From assembly GCF_000026105.1 (NCBI RefSeq), contig NC_008027.1, positions 1,380,001-1,444,000 on the forward strand: DNA of 64,000 bases, in the 5' to 3' direction. The notes below the pieces were generated by a model, which was not told where the DNA came from, searched no databases, and worked only from the letters and a program-made list of their open reading frames with translations. How positions within the stretch are numbered: position 1 is the first letter of the stretch; each line of letters opens with the position of its first letter. Of this stretch, positions 1 to 8,913 are shown piece after piece. The stretch is from Pseudomonas entomophila L48. GTDB taxonomy: Bacteria; Pseudomonadota; Gammaproteobacteria; Pseudomonadales; Pseudomonadaceae. The position numbers and the translations under genes are program-made.

Positions 1-455
<455 letters not shown>

Positions 456-589
456 TATAACACCCAAGCAATCTGCACATGAACGCAGATTGTGGTGGTG
501 AAGACGAAAGAACCGAAAGTTCGCAACATCACAAATCACATATCCGAATTCGCTGGAGTATCCATCTGGATCTTCTGGCAACAGAATTT

Positions 590-705
590 CTTGACGACCA
601 TAGAGCATTGGAACCACCTGATCCCATCCCGAACTCAGCAGTGAAACGATGCATCGCCGATGGTAGTGTGGGGTTTCCCCATGTGAGAGTAGGTCATCGT
701 CAAGA
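590..705 (+). rRNA. 5S ribosomal RNA
   Basis: This is a complete 5S rRNA of about 116 nt, from TTGACGACC to GGTCATCGTCAAG, whose two ends pair to form helix I. The internal conserved stretch CCCGAACTCAG is present. It is the last gene of the rrn operon, about 134 bases after 23S and directly before a strong terminator. Confidence 0.97.
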
Positions 706-715
706 TTCATTTCGC

Positions 716-753
716 AAAACCCCTATCTGCGCATGCAGGTAGGGGTTTTGTCT
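716..753 (+). terminator. rrn operon terminator
   Basis: A perfect inverted repeat (AAAACCCCTATCTGC / GCAGGTAGGGGTTTT with one G-T pair and a 4-base loop) is followed by TTTTGTCTTT. It sits 10 bases after 5S and is a typical intrinsic terminator for the rRNA operon. Confidence 0.93.
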
Positions 754-778
754 TTGCGCCCAAGAAACACGCGCCCTC

Positions 779-865
779 TGTAGGAGCCTGCCTTGCCGGC
801 GAACACCGGCATCGCCGGTGCCTATCACCGCGGTGCGGCCTTCGCCGGCAAGCCGGCTCCTACAG
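779..865. repeat. REP pair (REPIN), rrn-als gap
   Basis: Two REP sequences face each other: TGTAGGAGCCTGCCTTGCCG on the left and its counterpart CGGCAAGCCGGCTCCTACA on the right, with a short inner hairpin (CACCGGC..GCCGGTG). The remaining bases to the next gene at 1072 hold no gene I can support. Confidence 0.88.
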
Positions 866-1071
866 GCAAATGTGTTTTGCTCGTCGGCCCGCTCACCGTG
901 CGACGTCAGAGGTGCGACAATATTGCCGCCAAATGACGTGACTTCCCCGTACCTACCCTGCGTCAAGGCTTAGGTTCGGGGCAAACCTGGCACCCGGACC
1001 GAGCGATGCCAGCGTACCGTGCTGCGCATTTCTGGACTTTCACCGTCCTATTACTTGAGGTTAGAAGCAAG

Positions 1072-2715
1072 ATGGCCAAGGCCGCCGATGTCGTTGTGCA
1101 ATGCCTGGAAAACGAAGGTGTCGAGTATGTGTTCGGCATCCCCGGCGAGGAGAACCTCGACCTGCTCGAGTCCCTGCGCAAATCGAAGATCAAGCTGGTA
1201 CTGACCCGCCACGAACAATCCGCGGGCTTCATGGCCGCCACCTACGGCCGCCTGACCGGCAAGACCGGCGTCAGCCTGTCGACCCTCGGCCCTGGCGCGA
1301 CCAACCTGGTGACCGCCAGCGCCTACGCCTACCTGGGCGGCATGCCGATGATGATGATCACCGGCCAGAAGCCGATCAAGAAGTCGAAACAAGGCCGTTT
1401 CCAGATCATCGACGTGTGCGGCATGATGGACCCCATCACCAAGTACACCCACCAGTTCGCCTCGGCCGACAACATCCCCGCGCGCATGCGTGAAGCCTTC
1501 CGCCTGGCGGAAGAAGAGAAGCCGGGCGCCGTGCACCTGGAACTGCCGGAAGACATCGCCGCCGAGCAGACCGACGCACTGCCGATCCCGCGCAGCCTGC
1601 ACCGTCGCCCGCTGGCCGAGCACGTGGCCATCGAAGCCGCCGTGCAGAAACTGCAGAACGCCCGCAACCCGATCCTGGTGATCGGCGCCGGCGCCAACCG
1701 CAAGATGACCGCCAAGGTTCTCAAGCAACTGATCGACAAGACCGGCATCCCGTTCATCACCACCCAGATGGGTAAAGGTGTGGTCGACGAGCGCCACCCG
1801 CGCTTCCTGGGCAACGCCGCGCTGTCCTCCGGTGACTTCGTTCACCGCGCCGTCGAAGCCGCCGACCTGATCGTCAACATCGGCCACGACGTGATCGAGA
1901 AGCCGCCGTTCTTCATGGTGCGTGGCGGTACCGAAGTGATCCACGTGAGCTTCCGCTCGGCCGAGGTGGATGCCGTGTACTTCCCGCAGGTGGAAGTAAT
2001 TGGCGACATCGCCAACGCCGTGTGGCAGATCAGCGAAGCGCTGACCGACACCAGCCACTGGGATTTCACCCGCCTGATGGCCATCCGTGAAGCGAACGAA
2101 GCGCAGATCGTCGAAGGCGCCGATGACAACCGCTTCCCGGTCTACCCGCAGCGCATGGTCGCCGACATCCGTCGTGCCCTGCCGTCCGAAGGCATCGTCG
2201 CCCTGGACAACGGTATCTACAAGATCTGGTTCGCCCGCAACTACAAGGCGCACAAGCCCAACACTGTGCTGCTGGACAACGCCCTGGCGACCATGGGCGC
2301 CGGCCTGCCTTCGGCCATGGCCTCGCACCTGGTCTACCCGGACCGCCCGGTCATTTCCGTGTGCGGCGACGGTGGTTTCATGATGAACAGTCAGGAGCTG
2401 GAAACCGCGGTACGCCTGGGCATGCACATCACCGTGGTGATCCTGCGTGACGATGGCTACGGCATGATCCGCTGGAAGCAGGCCAACATGGGCTTCACCG
2501 ATTTCGGCCTGGACTACGGCAACCCGGACTTCGTCAAGTACGCCGAAGCCTATGGTGCAAATGGCCACCGCGTGGAAAGCGCCGAGGGCTTCCTGCCGCT
2601 GCTCGAGCACTGCATCAAGACCCCAGGCGTGCACGTGATCGACTGCCCGGTGGACTACAGCGAGAACGACCGCATCCTCAACAGCGAGCTGCGTGAGCGC
2701 GCGCTGGCGGTCTGA
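1072..2715 (+). CDS. Acetolactate synthase, catabolic (AlsS-like) ThDP enzyme
   Basis: A 547-residue thiamine-diphosphate enzyme of the acetolactate synthase/pyruvate oxidase family, which condenses two pyruvates to acetolactate and CO2. The N-terminal pyrimidine-binding domain carries the activating glutamate in RHEQSAGF (E48). A central domain follows, and the C-terminal pyrophosphate-binding domain holds GDGG about residue 435 with a following RDDGYGM instead of the commoner NN or ND pair. Length and this region resemble catabolic AlsS more than the FAD-dependent anabolic IlvB/IlvI. No ilvN or alsD gene lies beside it. The frame is open upstream to 1006, but the ATG at 1072 begins the conserved family N-terminus (MAKAADVVVQ) and has a weak GAGG upstream. 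A related ThDP carboligase with another 2-oxoacid substrate cannot be excluded. Confidence 0.85.
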   Translation: MAKAADVVVQCLENEGVEYVFGIPGEENLDLLESLRKSKIKLVLTRHEQSAGFMAATYGRLTGKTGVSLSTLGPGATNLVTASAYAYLGGMPMMMITGQKPIKKSKQGRFQIIDVCGMMDPITKYTHQFASADNIPARMREAFRLAEEEKPGAVHLELPEDIAAEQTDALPIPRSLHRRPLAEHVAIEAAVQKLQNARNPILVIGAGANRKMTAKVLKQLIDKTGIPFITTQMGKGVVDERHPRFLGNAALSSGDFVHRAVEAADLIVNIGHDVIEKPPFFMVRGGTEVIHVSFRSAEVDAVYFPQVEVIGDIANAVWQISEALTDTSHWDFTRLMAIREANEAQIVEGADDNRFPVYPQRMVADIRRALPSEGIVALDNGIYKIWFARNYKAHKPNTVLLDNALATMGAGLPSAMASHLVYPDRPVISVCGDGGFMMNSQELETAVRLGMHITVVILRDDGYGMIRWKQANMGFTDFGLDYGNPDFVKYAEAYGANGHRVESAEGFLPLLEHCIKTPGVHVIDCPVDYSENDRILNSELRERALAV

Positions 2716-2730
2716 CGGCTGACGGCCCTA

Positions 2731-2796
2731 TCGCGGGACAAGCCCGCTCCTACAGGGATTGCACAACACCTGTAGGAGCGGGCTGGTCCCGCGATT
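2731..2796. repeat. REP pair (CGCGGGACAAGCCCGCTCCTAC class)
   Basis: Inverted arms TATCGCGGGACAAGCCCGCT and AGCGGGCTGGTCCCGCGAT lie directly after the acetolactate synthase stop codon. The arms differ by one base (ACAAG against CCAG). Confidence 0.88.
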
Positions 2797-2878
2797 GCTT
2801 TTGTTCTGGTTACATTTCCCTCAATGCCTTCCCCCATGTGCTAGGGTGCACCCAAATTTCCGCCCTAGGACACCCGCC

Positions 2879-3433
2879 ATGCTCCCCGCGCTCAGCGAAA
2901 AAGAACTCGACCGCCTCGAAGACCTGCTGATCACTTACGGCAACGATTATTCGGTGCTCAACCTGGCTGAACTCAATGGCTTCTTCACCGCCTTGGCCAG
3001 TTCCCCGAACACGGTCAAGCCCGAGCAATGGCTGCCCGCTGTCGCAGGAGGCAAGGTCCCCAAGTTCAAGAAGCCTGCCCATGAAGAGGCCTACACTGCG
3101 TTGATGCTGCGCTATGCCAGTCAGGTAGCGGAAGAGCTGTCCGATAATCTCGACCATTTCGAACCCCTGTTCGAGGAAAGCGAAAATGAAGATGGAGCGG
3201 CGATCATTCTTGAGGAGTGGTGCTTCGGCTACATGCGCGGCACTCAGGTAGCCGAATGGAGCGAACTGCCGCCTGAGCAGGATCGTCTGCTCAAGGCAAT
3301 TTCCCTGCATGGCCTGGAAGACAACTTCGAGTTGCTGGACGCGATGAGCTTCGATGAGCACCAGGCTTGCGTGCCGCTGGTGGTCGAGGCGGCGCGTGGG
3401 TTGTACCTGTATCAGAAGCGGCAGAGGCATTGA
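2879..3433 (+). CDS. UPF0149/YecA family protein
   Basis: A 184-residue acidic protein. The start (MLPALSEKELDRLEDLL), the NGFFTALASSP motif near residue 35 and the EEWCFGYMRG motif near residue 108 are typical of the UPF0149 (YecA/YgfB) family. It has no SEC-C zinc tail, unlike some YecA members. Its biochemical role is not known; family structures are helical bundles. The ATG at 2879 was chosen over the upstream in-frame start at 2759 because that extension would be translated from the REP and leader, and AGGA lies at 2866-2869. It stands alone between two REP pairs. Confidence 0.85.
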   Translation: MLPALSEKELDRLEDLLITYGNDYSVLNLAELNGFFTALASSPNTVKPEQWLPAVAGGKVPKFKKPAHEEAYTALMLRYASQVAEELSDNLDHFEPLFEESENEDGAAIILEEWCFGYMRGTQVAEWSELPPEQDRLLKAISLHGLEDNFELLDAMSFDEHQACVPLVVEAARGLYLYQKRQRH

Positions 3434-3440
3434 AATCGCA

Positions 3441-3500
3441 TTCGCCGGCAAGCCGGCTCCTACCGTGAATCCCCTGTAGGAGCCGGCTTGCCGGCGAATG
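3441..3500. repeat. REP pair (CGCCGGCAAGCCGGCTCCTAC class)
   Basis: Perfect inverted arms ATTCGCCGGCAAGCCGGCT and AGCCGGCTTGCCGGCGAAT are separated by about 20 bases, 7 bases after the YecA-family gene. Confidence 0.9.
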
Positions 3501-3634
3501 GGCCGGTACAGGCAATCAATTATTCCTCCCGGCGAAATACTGGATTGCTCTCAGCGCCCATTCTGCTGTCAGTCGATCCAGTGCAGCATGTTCCCCAGCA
3601 GCGCCACTCCCGGCGCTGACCCGGAGCCCAGAAC

Positions 3635-4264
3635 ATGCCAAGCCCGATCAAGCTCTACAACTTCCCCAAGTCCGGCCACGCCCACCGTATCGAGCTGATG
3701 CTGTCGCTGCTCGAACTGCCCACCGAACTGGTCTTCGTCGACCTGGCCAAGGGCGCCCACAAGCAGCCTGATTTCCTTGCCCTGAACCCCTTCGGCCAAG
3801 TGCCGGTGATCGATGACAACGGCATCGTTATCGCCGACTCCAACGCCATTCTGGTCTACCTCGCCAAAGCTTACGGTGGTGAGCGCTGGTTGCCGGAGGA
3901 CCCGGTCGGTGCCGCCCGCGTACAACGCTGGCTTTCGGCGGCCGCCGGCCCACTGGCCTTTGGCCCCGCCGCCGCGCGCTTGGTGACCGTGTTCGGCGCC
4001 TCGTTCAACACCGATGAAGTCATCGGCCGTGCCCACACCCTACTCAAGGTGGTCGATGCCGAGCTGGCCAAGGGTCCATTCCTGGTCGGTGACCAGGCGA
4101 CCATCGCCGACATCGCCCACTACTCGTACATTGCCCACGCGCCGGAAGGCAACGTGTCGCTGGAGCCGTACCCCAACGTGCGCGCCTGGCTGGCCCGAAT
4201 CGAGGCGTTGCCAGGCTTCGTGCCCATGCCCCGCACGGTCATCGGCTTGCAAACCACCCTCTGA
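3635..4264 (+). CDS. Glutathione S-transferase family protein
   Basis: A 209-residue cytosolic GST. The thioredoxin-like N-terminal domain (residues 1-80) has the cis-proline GQVPVIDD and the glutathione gamma-glutamyl-binding DSNAI motif. The helical C-terminal domain carries the N-capping box [10 protein letters not shown] near residue 156. The substrate is unknown. GGAG at 3621-3624 supports the start. The next gene, a flavin/ferredoxin oxidoreductase, starts 18 bases after this stop, so the two are probably co-transcribed and may act in the same detoxification or catabolic step. Confidence 0.9.
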   Translation: MPSPIKLYNFPKSGHAHRIELMLSLLELPTELVFVDLAKGAHKQPDFLALNPFGQVPVIDDNGIVIADSNAILVYLAKAYGGERWLPEDPVGAARVQRWLSAAAGPLAFGPAAARLVTVFGASFNTDEVIGRAHTLLKVVDAELAKGPFLVGDQATIADIAHYSYIAHAPEGNVSLEPYPNVRAWLARIEALPGFVPMPRTVIGLQTTL

Positions 4265-4282
4265 GCCTTGAGGAATGCCGCC

Positions 4283-6298
4283 ATGCGATCGCCCTGGCAT
4301 GCAGGTGAAAAACAGCTGCAGGAGCACGTCGGTGTCGCCGAGCGCATGGAGGTGTTCGGCCAGAAGGTCATCCGCGACTACATGCCCGACCAGCATCGGG
4401 CCTTCTATCACCAGTTGCCGTTCATGGTGGCTGGTGCGGTAGATGCGCAGGGCAAGCCTTGGGCGACGCTGCTCGAAGGTCCGGAAGGCTTCGTCAGCTC
4501 GCCCGATCCACGGCAATTGATGATCGGCACTAATCTCGCTGGTGATGATCCAGCGACGCCGGGCCTGGTGACCGGTGGTGCCATCGGCCTGTTGGGGATT
4601 GAACTGCATACACGGCGGCGCAATCGGCTCAATGGCTTGATCAGACGGGCAAGTGGCGACCAGCTGGAGGTGCAGGTCGAGCAGTCGTTCGGCAACTGCC
4701 CGCAGTACATCCAGCTGCGCGATTACACCCGTGTCGACGAGCCGCCGCAGGGGCGTTGGGATTCGGCCACCCTCGATACCACGACGCGCGCCATGATCGA
4801 AAACGCCGACACCTTCTTTGTCGCCAGTTACGTCGATCAGGACGGTGCACAGCGCTCGGTGGACGTATCTCACCGCGGTGGCCGGCCCGGTTTCGTCAGG
4901 GTGGAGGGTAATCGCCTGAGCATTCCCGATTACGCTGGCAACCTGCATTTCAACACCCTCGGCAATTTGCTGGTGAACCCGGTTGCCGGACTGTTGTTCG
5001 TCGATTTCAGCACCGGCGATGTATTACAGGTTTGCGGGCGTACCGAGGTTATTCTCGACAGCCCGCTGATCAGCGCCTTCGTAGGCGCCGAGCGGATCTG
5101 GACCCTGGATATCGAGCAGGTGGTGTTTCGTCCGGCCGCTGTTTCATTGCGTTGGGCTTTCCAGGCGTATGCGCCCACCAGCTTGATGACCGGCACCTGG
5201 GCCGAGGCCGAGCAGCGTCTGCAACAGCGCGCGAGGCAGCACCAATGGCTGGCATGGCGAGTGCTGCGCATCGAGCAGGAGAGCCGCGATATTCGCTCGT
5301 ACTACCTGCAGTCCGAGGAAGGTGTTCCGGTTGCCTTCGCGCCAGGCCAGCATATTCCCGTGCGTCTGCGGATCAATGGGCAGACGCCGCTGATCCGTAC
5401 CTACAGTCTTTCCAGCGCACCGTCCGATGGCTTCCTGCGGATCAGCGTCAAGGCGCAGGGGCCGGCGTCACGGTATCTGCATCAACAGGTGAAGGTCGGC
5501 GATCATTTGGAAGTGCGCCAGCCCATGGGCAGCTTCACCCTGGATCTGCAGAGTGACCGGCCTCTGGTGCTGATCGGCGCGGGTGTCGGCATCACCCCAT
5601 TGATCGCCATGCTCCGCGAGCAATTGGCCAAGGGGCAGGGGCGGCGAATCCATCTGTTCCAGGGCGGGCGCACACTGGCCGACCTGCCGTTCCAGCAGGA
5701 GCTTGCCGCACTCCAGCAACAAGCCAATGGCCTGTTGAGCATTCATCGCGCCCTGAGCCAGCCCGAACCCCAGGCCGTGCCCGGGCGCGACTATGCGTTT
5801 GCCAGCCGCCTGGGCATTGGGCAGATCAAAGCCACGCTGGCGTTAGACGACTATGACTTCTATCTGTGCGGCCCGGCCAGCTTCACTCAGGACCTGTATG
5901 AAGGCCTGCGCGGCGTGCATGTGCCCGACGCCCGTATCCACGCCGAAGCCTTCGGCCCCTCGACCCTGCGCCGACACACCGACGACAACCAGCCTACGCT
6001 GCGACAACCTCCGCCCGCCACCGAACCGGTACCCGTGCATTTCGCCAGCTCCGCCAAGGAGGCGCGTTGGGCACCAGGCAGTGGTACTTTGCTGGAGTTG
6101 GCGGAAAGTCGGGGCTTGGCGCCAGACTTCAGTTGCCGGGGCGGTTCCTGTGGCACCTGCAGGACAAAGCTGCTGAGTGGCCAGGTGCACTACCCCAATC
6201 CACCTGTTGAACTGCCTGATGAAGGTTTTGCCTTGATTTGCTGCGCTGTGCCCGCGCAAGCGCAGGAGGGGGCCAACGTGCTGGTGCTGGAGTTGTAA
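4283..6298 (+). CDS. Three-domain PNPOx-like / ferredoxin reductase / 2Fe-2S oxidoreductase
   Basis: A 671-residue soluble electron-transfer fusion. Residues about 1-300 resemble a pyridoxamine-phosphate-oxidase-like FMN-binding split barrel (for example HFNTLGNLLVNP). Residues 320-560 form a ferredoxin-NADP reductase module with the FAD motif RTYSLSS (372-378) and the NAD(P) motif GAGVGITPL (432-440). Residues 585-671 are a plant-type 2Fe-2S ferredoxin with C618, C623, C626 and C653 or C654. The predicted electron path is NAD(P)H to FAD to 2Fe-2S, with the N-terminal domain as reactive centre or flavin carrier. TTGAGGAA at 4269-4275 supports the ATG at 4283 over a TTG at 4268. It lies 18 bases after the GST gene and is followed by a LysR regulator. 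The substrate is unknown. Confidence 0.85.
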   Translation: MRSPWHAGEKQLQEHVGVAERMEVFGQKVIRDYMPDQHRAFYHQLPFMVAGAVDAQGKPWATLLEGPEGFVSSPDPRQLMIGTNLAGDDPATPGLVTGGAIGLLGIELHTRRRNRLNGLIRRASGDQLEVQVEQSFGNCPQYIQLRDYTRVDEPPQGRWDSATLDTTTRAMIENADTFFVASYVDQDGAQRSVDVSHRGGRPGFVRVEGNRLSIPDYAGNLHFNTLGNLLVNPVAGLLFVDFSTGDVLQVCGRTEVILDSPLISAFVGAERIWTLDIEQVVFRPAAVSLRWAFQAYAPTSLMTGTWAEAEQRLQQRARQHQWLAWRVLRIEQESRDIRSYYLQSEEGVPVAFAPGQHIPVRLRINGQTPLIRTYSLSSAPSDGFLRISVKAQGPASRYLHQQVKVGDHLEVRQPMGSFTLDLQSDRPLVLIGAGVGITPLIAMLREQLAKGQGRRIHLFQGGRTLADLPFQQELAALQQQANGLLSIHRALSQPEPQAVPGRDYAFASRLGIGQIKATLALDDYDFYLCGPASFTQDLYEGLRGVHVPDARIHAEAFGPSTLRRHTDDNQPTLRQPPPATEPVPVHFASSAKEARWAPGSGTLLELAESRGLAPDFSCRGGSCGTCRTKLLSGQVHYPNPPVELPDEGFALICCAVPAQAQEGANVLVLEL

Positions 6299-6308
6299 GG
6301 TGGGCCCA

Positions 6309-6376
6309 TTCGCCGGCAAGGCCGGCTCCTACAGGGATTGCGGTGCTTTCGTAGGAGCCGGCTTGCCGGCGAAAGG
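6309..6376. repeat. REP pair (CGCCGGCAAGCCGGCTCCTAC class)
   Basis: Inverted arms ATTCGCCGGCAAGGCCGGCT and AGCCGGCTTGCCGGCGAA lie between the oxidoreductase and the LysR gene. The left arm has one extra G. Confidence 0.9.
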
Positions 6377-6445
6377 GCCGGTGAAGGCAGCAAAAAACCG
6401 TGTCATGACAGATAATGCCCGCACCCCCGAGGCCCAGGAGCCCGC

Positions 6446-7345
6446 ATGGACCAGATCCACCTCATGAAGGTCTTCGTCGCCGTAGGAGAGCTGGAAAGCT
6501 TCGCCGCCGCTGCGCGTCGTCTGGCCATCTCACCGGCGGCGGTAACCCGCGCGGTCAGCGCACTGGAAGAGCAACTCGGGGTCAAGCTGCTGCTGCGCAC
6601 CACCCGCAGCGTACGCCTGACCGAGGCCGGTGGCCGCTACCTGGAAGATACCCGGCACATCCTCGCCAGCATCGTCGAAGCCAACGAAGCCGCCGCCGGC
6701 ATCAACGCCGCGCCCAAGGGCGACCTGGCGGTGACCGCGCCGATCCTGTTCGGCAAGAAGTTCGTCATGCCGTGCATTGTTCGCTACCTGCAGCAGTACC
6801 CCGAGGTGGACGTGTCGGCCTATTTCCTCGACCGCGTGGTGAACCTGGTGGAGGAGGGCATGGACGTCGCCGTGCGCATCGGCCAGCTACCGGATTCCGG
6901 CCTCAAGGCATTGCGCGTGGGCAAGATGCGCCGGCTGCTATGCGCCTCGCCCGAGTACCTCGAACGCCACGGCACGCCGCGCCATCCCTCGGAGTTGCAG
7001 CGGCACGAGGTCATCGCGGCTGGCACATTGTCACCGCGTACGGACTGGCGTTTCGGCGCCATCGACGATCCAACCCTGATCCGCATGAAGCCGCGACTGA
7101 CCGTGACCAGCAACGACGCCGCCATCGCCGCGGCCAGCGCCGGGCTCGGAATTGCACGGTTGCTGTCCTACCAAGTGGCGGATGAAGTGGCGGCTGGGCG
7201 CCTGCAGGTGATCCTGGCCGAGTACGAGGAGGCGCCGTGGCCGATCCATATCCTGCATCGCGAGAGCAAATACGGCTCGACCAAGGTGCGCACCTTCATC
7301 GACATGCTGGCCGAGCATCTGCGTAGTCAGTCGCATCTGGCCTGA
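6446..7345 (+). CDS. LysR-family transcriptional regulator
   Basis: A 299-residue LTTR. The winged helix-turn-helix spans residues 1-60 (SFAAAARRLAISPAAVTRAV, then the LEEQLGVKLLLRTTRSV wing). A periplasmic-binding-like effector domain runs from about residue 90 to 295. It belongs to the CrgA/AaeR-like subgroup by its PKGDLAVTAPILFGKKF start of the effector domain. It lies in the same direction as the GST-oxidoreductase pair, with a REP pair between, so it may control that pair, but no operator was identified. AGGAG overlaps the region just before the ATG. Confidence 0.92.
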   Translation: MDQIHLMKVFVAVGELESFAAAARRLAISPAAVTRAVSALEEQLGVKLLLRTTRSVRLTEAGGRYLEDTRHILASIVEANEAAAGINAAPKGDLAVTAPILFGKKFVMPCIVRYLQQYPEVDVSAYFLDRVVNLVEEGMDVAVRIGQLPDSGLKALRVGKMRRLLCASPEYLERHGTPRHPSELQRHEVIAAGTLSPRTDWRFGAIDDPTLIRMKPRLTVTSNDAAIAAASAGLGIARLLSYQVADEVAAGRLQVILAEYEEAPWPIHILHRESKYGSTKVRTFIDMLAEHLRSQSHLA

Positions 7346-7372
7346 TTCTCAAGACTGGGGCTGCTACGCAGC

Positions 7373-7446
7373 CCTTTCGCGACACAAGGCCGCTCCCACA
7401 GAGGAATACATGCTCCTGTGGGAGCGGCCTTGTGTCGCGAAAGGGT
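7373..7446. repeat. REP pair (CGCGACACAAGGCCGCTCC class)
   Basis: A perfect inverted pair, CCCTTTCGCGACACAAGGCC and GGCCTTGTGTCGCGAAAGGG, lies between the convergent LysR and MocR genes. It may serve as a bidirectional transcription barrier. Confidence 0.9.
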
Positions 7447-7477
7447 CGCGTAGCGGCCCCAAGGGCCTCAAGTGCAA

Positions 7478-8896
7478 TCAAGAACTTGAAAGTGCAGCGC
7501 AATCGGCCAGCACCCTCAACCCGCGCATCACCTCCGGCGTGATCACCCGCCCCAGGCACACCCGCAACCCAGAGCCACTTTCCCCATCGGCAAAGAACAT
7601 CCCGCTGGCGCCCACATTGCAGCCACGCTCCGCCGCAAGGCGTTGCAGGGCAACCATGTCCGTCCCTTGCGGTAATTCGAGCCAGTGTATGAAGCCGCCC
7701 CGAGGCGCCACATACCGCGTCCCCGCTGGAAACGCCGACCGCACCAGCGTCTCCATCACCTCGGCCTGCGCCGCCAGCCGCCCACGCAGCTTCGCGCAGT
7801 GCTCCTCCATGTACCCCCGGCCGATAAACTCATCCAGCACCCGCTGGGCCAGGCTCGACACCGCCAGGTTGCGCGAAAACAGCTGGGCCAGGATCGCATC
7901 CCGATACCGTCCCGCCACGCACCAGCCCACCCGGTACCCCGGCGCCACGGTCTTGGAGAACGACGAGCAATAGATCGTCTGCCCGGTGGTGTCGTAGTGC
8001 TTGATCGCTTTGACGCGCTGCGCTTCGTCCACCAGGTCGAAGAAGATATCGTCCTCGATGATCGGCACATCCGCTGCCTGCGTCAGTTGTGAGAGCCGCG
8101 CCCGTGCCGCGTCGGGCATGATGAAGCCCCGCGGGTTCTGCAGCGTCGGGTTGAGGAAGACCACATCGACCTTCCTGCGCTTGAGGGCCCATTCCAGGTG
8201 GTCGAGGTCCATGCCGCTGCCGGCGTGGGTGCGGATGGGCAGGGCGCGCATCCCCAGGCGTTCGATGGTCTGCAGGATGCCGTAATAGGTGGGCGTCTCG
8301 ATGGCCACCGTGGCCCCTGGCCGGGCGACGGCTTCGAGGGCCAGCTCCAGGGCCACGGTGTCACCCGAAGTCACCAGGATGTCGTCCGGGCCGCAGGCCA
8401 CGCCGCGTTGCAGCATCAGCCCAGCGATGCGCCGGCGCAGCGAGGCCAGGCCCGGTGGTGCGATCAGGCCAGCCAATGGTTGGTCGGCCTTGGCAGCCAA
8501 CGTCGCCAGGCACTTGTTAAGCAGCACCTGGGGCGTGAGCTCGTCATGCAGTACCGCCGAACTCAACGAAAGTCTGGTATTGCTGGCCGCCTGGGCGAGC
8601 ATTGCGACCACCGCGTGGTTGACGTTGACCGTGACACTGGCCAGGTCGAAGCCCTGCACCTGGGCCGCGCCCTTGGCGACGAAATAACCGATTCGCGGCG
8701 TGGCCTGCACGTAGGCATTGGCTTCCAGCTCCGCCAGGGCCCGTTGCACGGTGGCGATGCTGCTATCGAACAGCCGCGCCAGCTCGCGCACCGAGGGCAG
8801 TTGCGTGCCGCAGGGCCATTCGCCGCTGTCGATCTGGCGCAGCAGCCAGGCGTTGACGGTGTGCCAGCGTTTGTCGGGTTTGGGGTTCCGGTCCAT
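7478..8896 (-). CDS. MocR-type PLP-dependent transcriptional regulator
   Basis: A 472-residue fusion of a GntR winged helix (residues about 10-80, with PSVRELARLFDSSIATVQRA) and a fold-type I aminotransferase domain. The PLP lysine lies in SSFSKTVAPGYRVGW, and NPTLQNPRG marks the cofactor site. Such MocR/PdxR proteins usually act as regulators sensing an amino compound through PLP rather than as metabolic aminotransferases. It begins 17 bases after the stop of the LctP-family permease on the same strand, so the two probably form an operon. The inducer cannot be deduced. Some family members keep aminotransferase activity. Confidence 0.88.
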   Translation of the reverse strand: MDRNPKPDKRWHTVNAWLLRQIDSGEWPCGTQLPSVRELARLFDSSIATVQRALAELEANAYVQATPRIGYFVAKGAAQVQGFDLASVTVNVNHAVVAMLAQAASNTRLSLSSAVLHDELTPQVLLNKCLATLAAKADQPLAGLIAPPGLASLRRRIAGLMLQRGVACGPDDILVTSGDTVALELALEAVARPGATVAIETPTYYGILQTIERLGMRALPIRTHAGSGMDLDHLEWALKRRKVDVVFLNPTLQNPRGFIMPDAARARLSQLTQAADVPIIEDDIFFDLVDEAQRVKAIKHYDTTGQTIYCSSFSKTVAPGYRVGWCVAGRYRDAILAQLFSRNLAVSSLAQRVLDEFIGRGYMEEHCAKLRGRLAAQAEVMETLVRSAFPAGTRYVAPRGGFIHWLELPQGTDMVALQRLAAERGCNVGASGMFFADGESGSGLRVCLGRVITPEVMRGLRVLADCAALSSS

Positions 8897-8913
8897 GGGG
8901 GCCTTGTGTCGAG

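Noticed and set aside
456..589. tRNA gene between 23S and 5S
   Set aside because: I see no cloverleaf or T-loop sequence (GGTTCGAATCC type) in the 134-base spacer.
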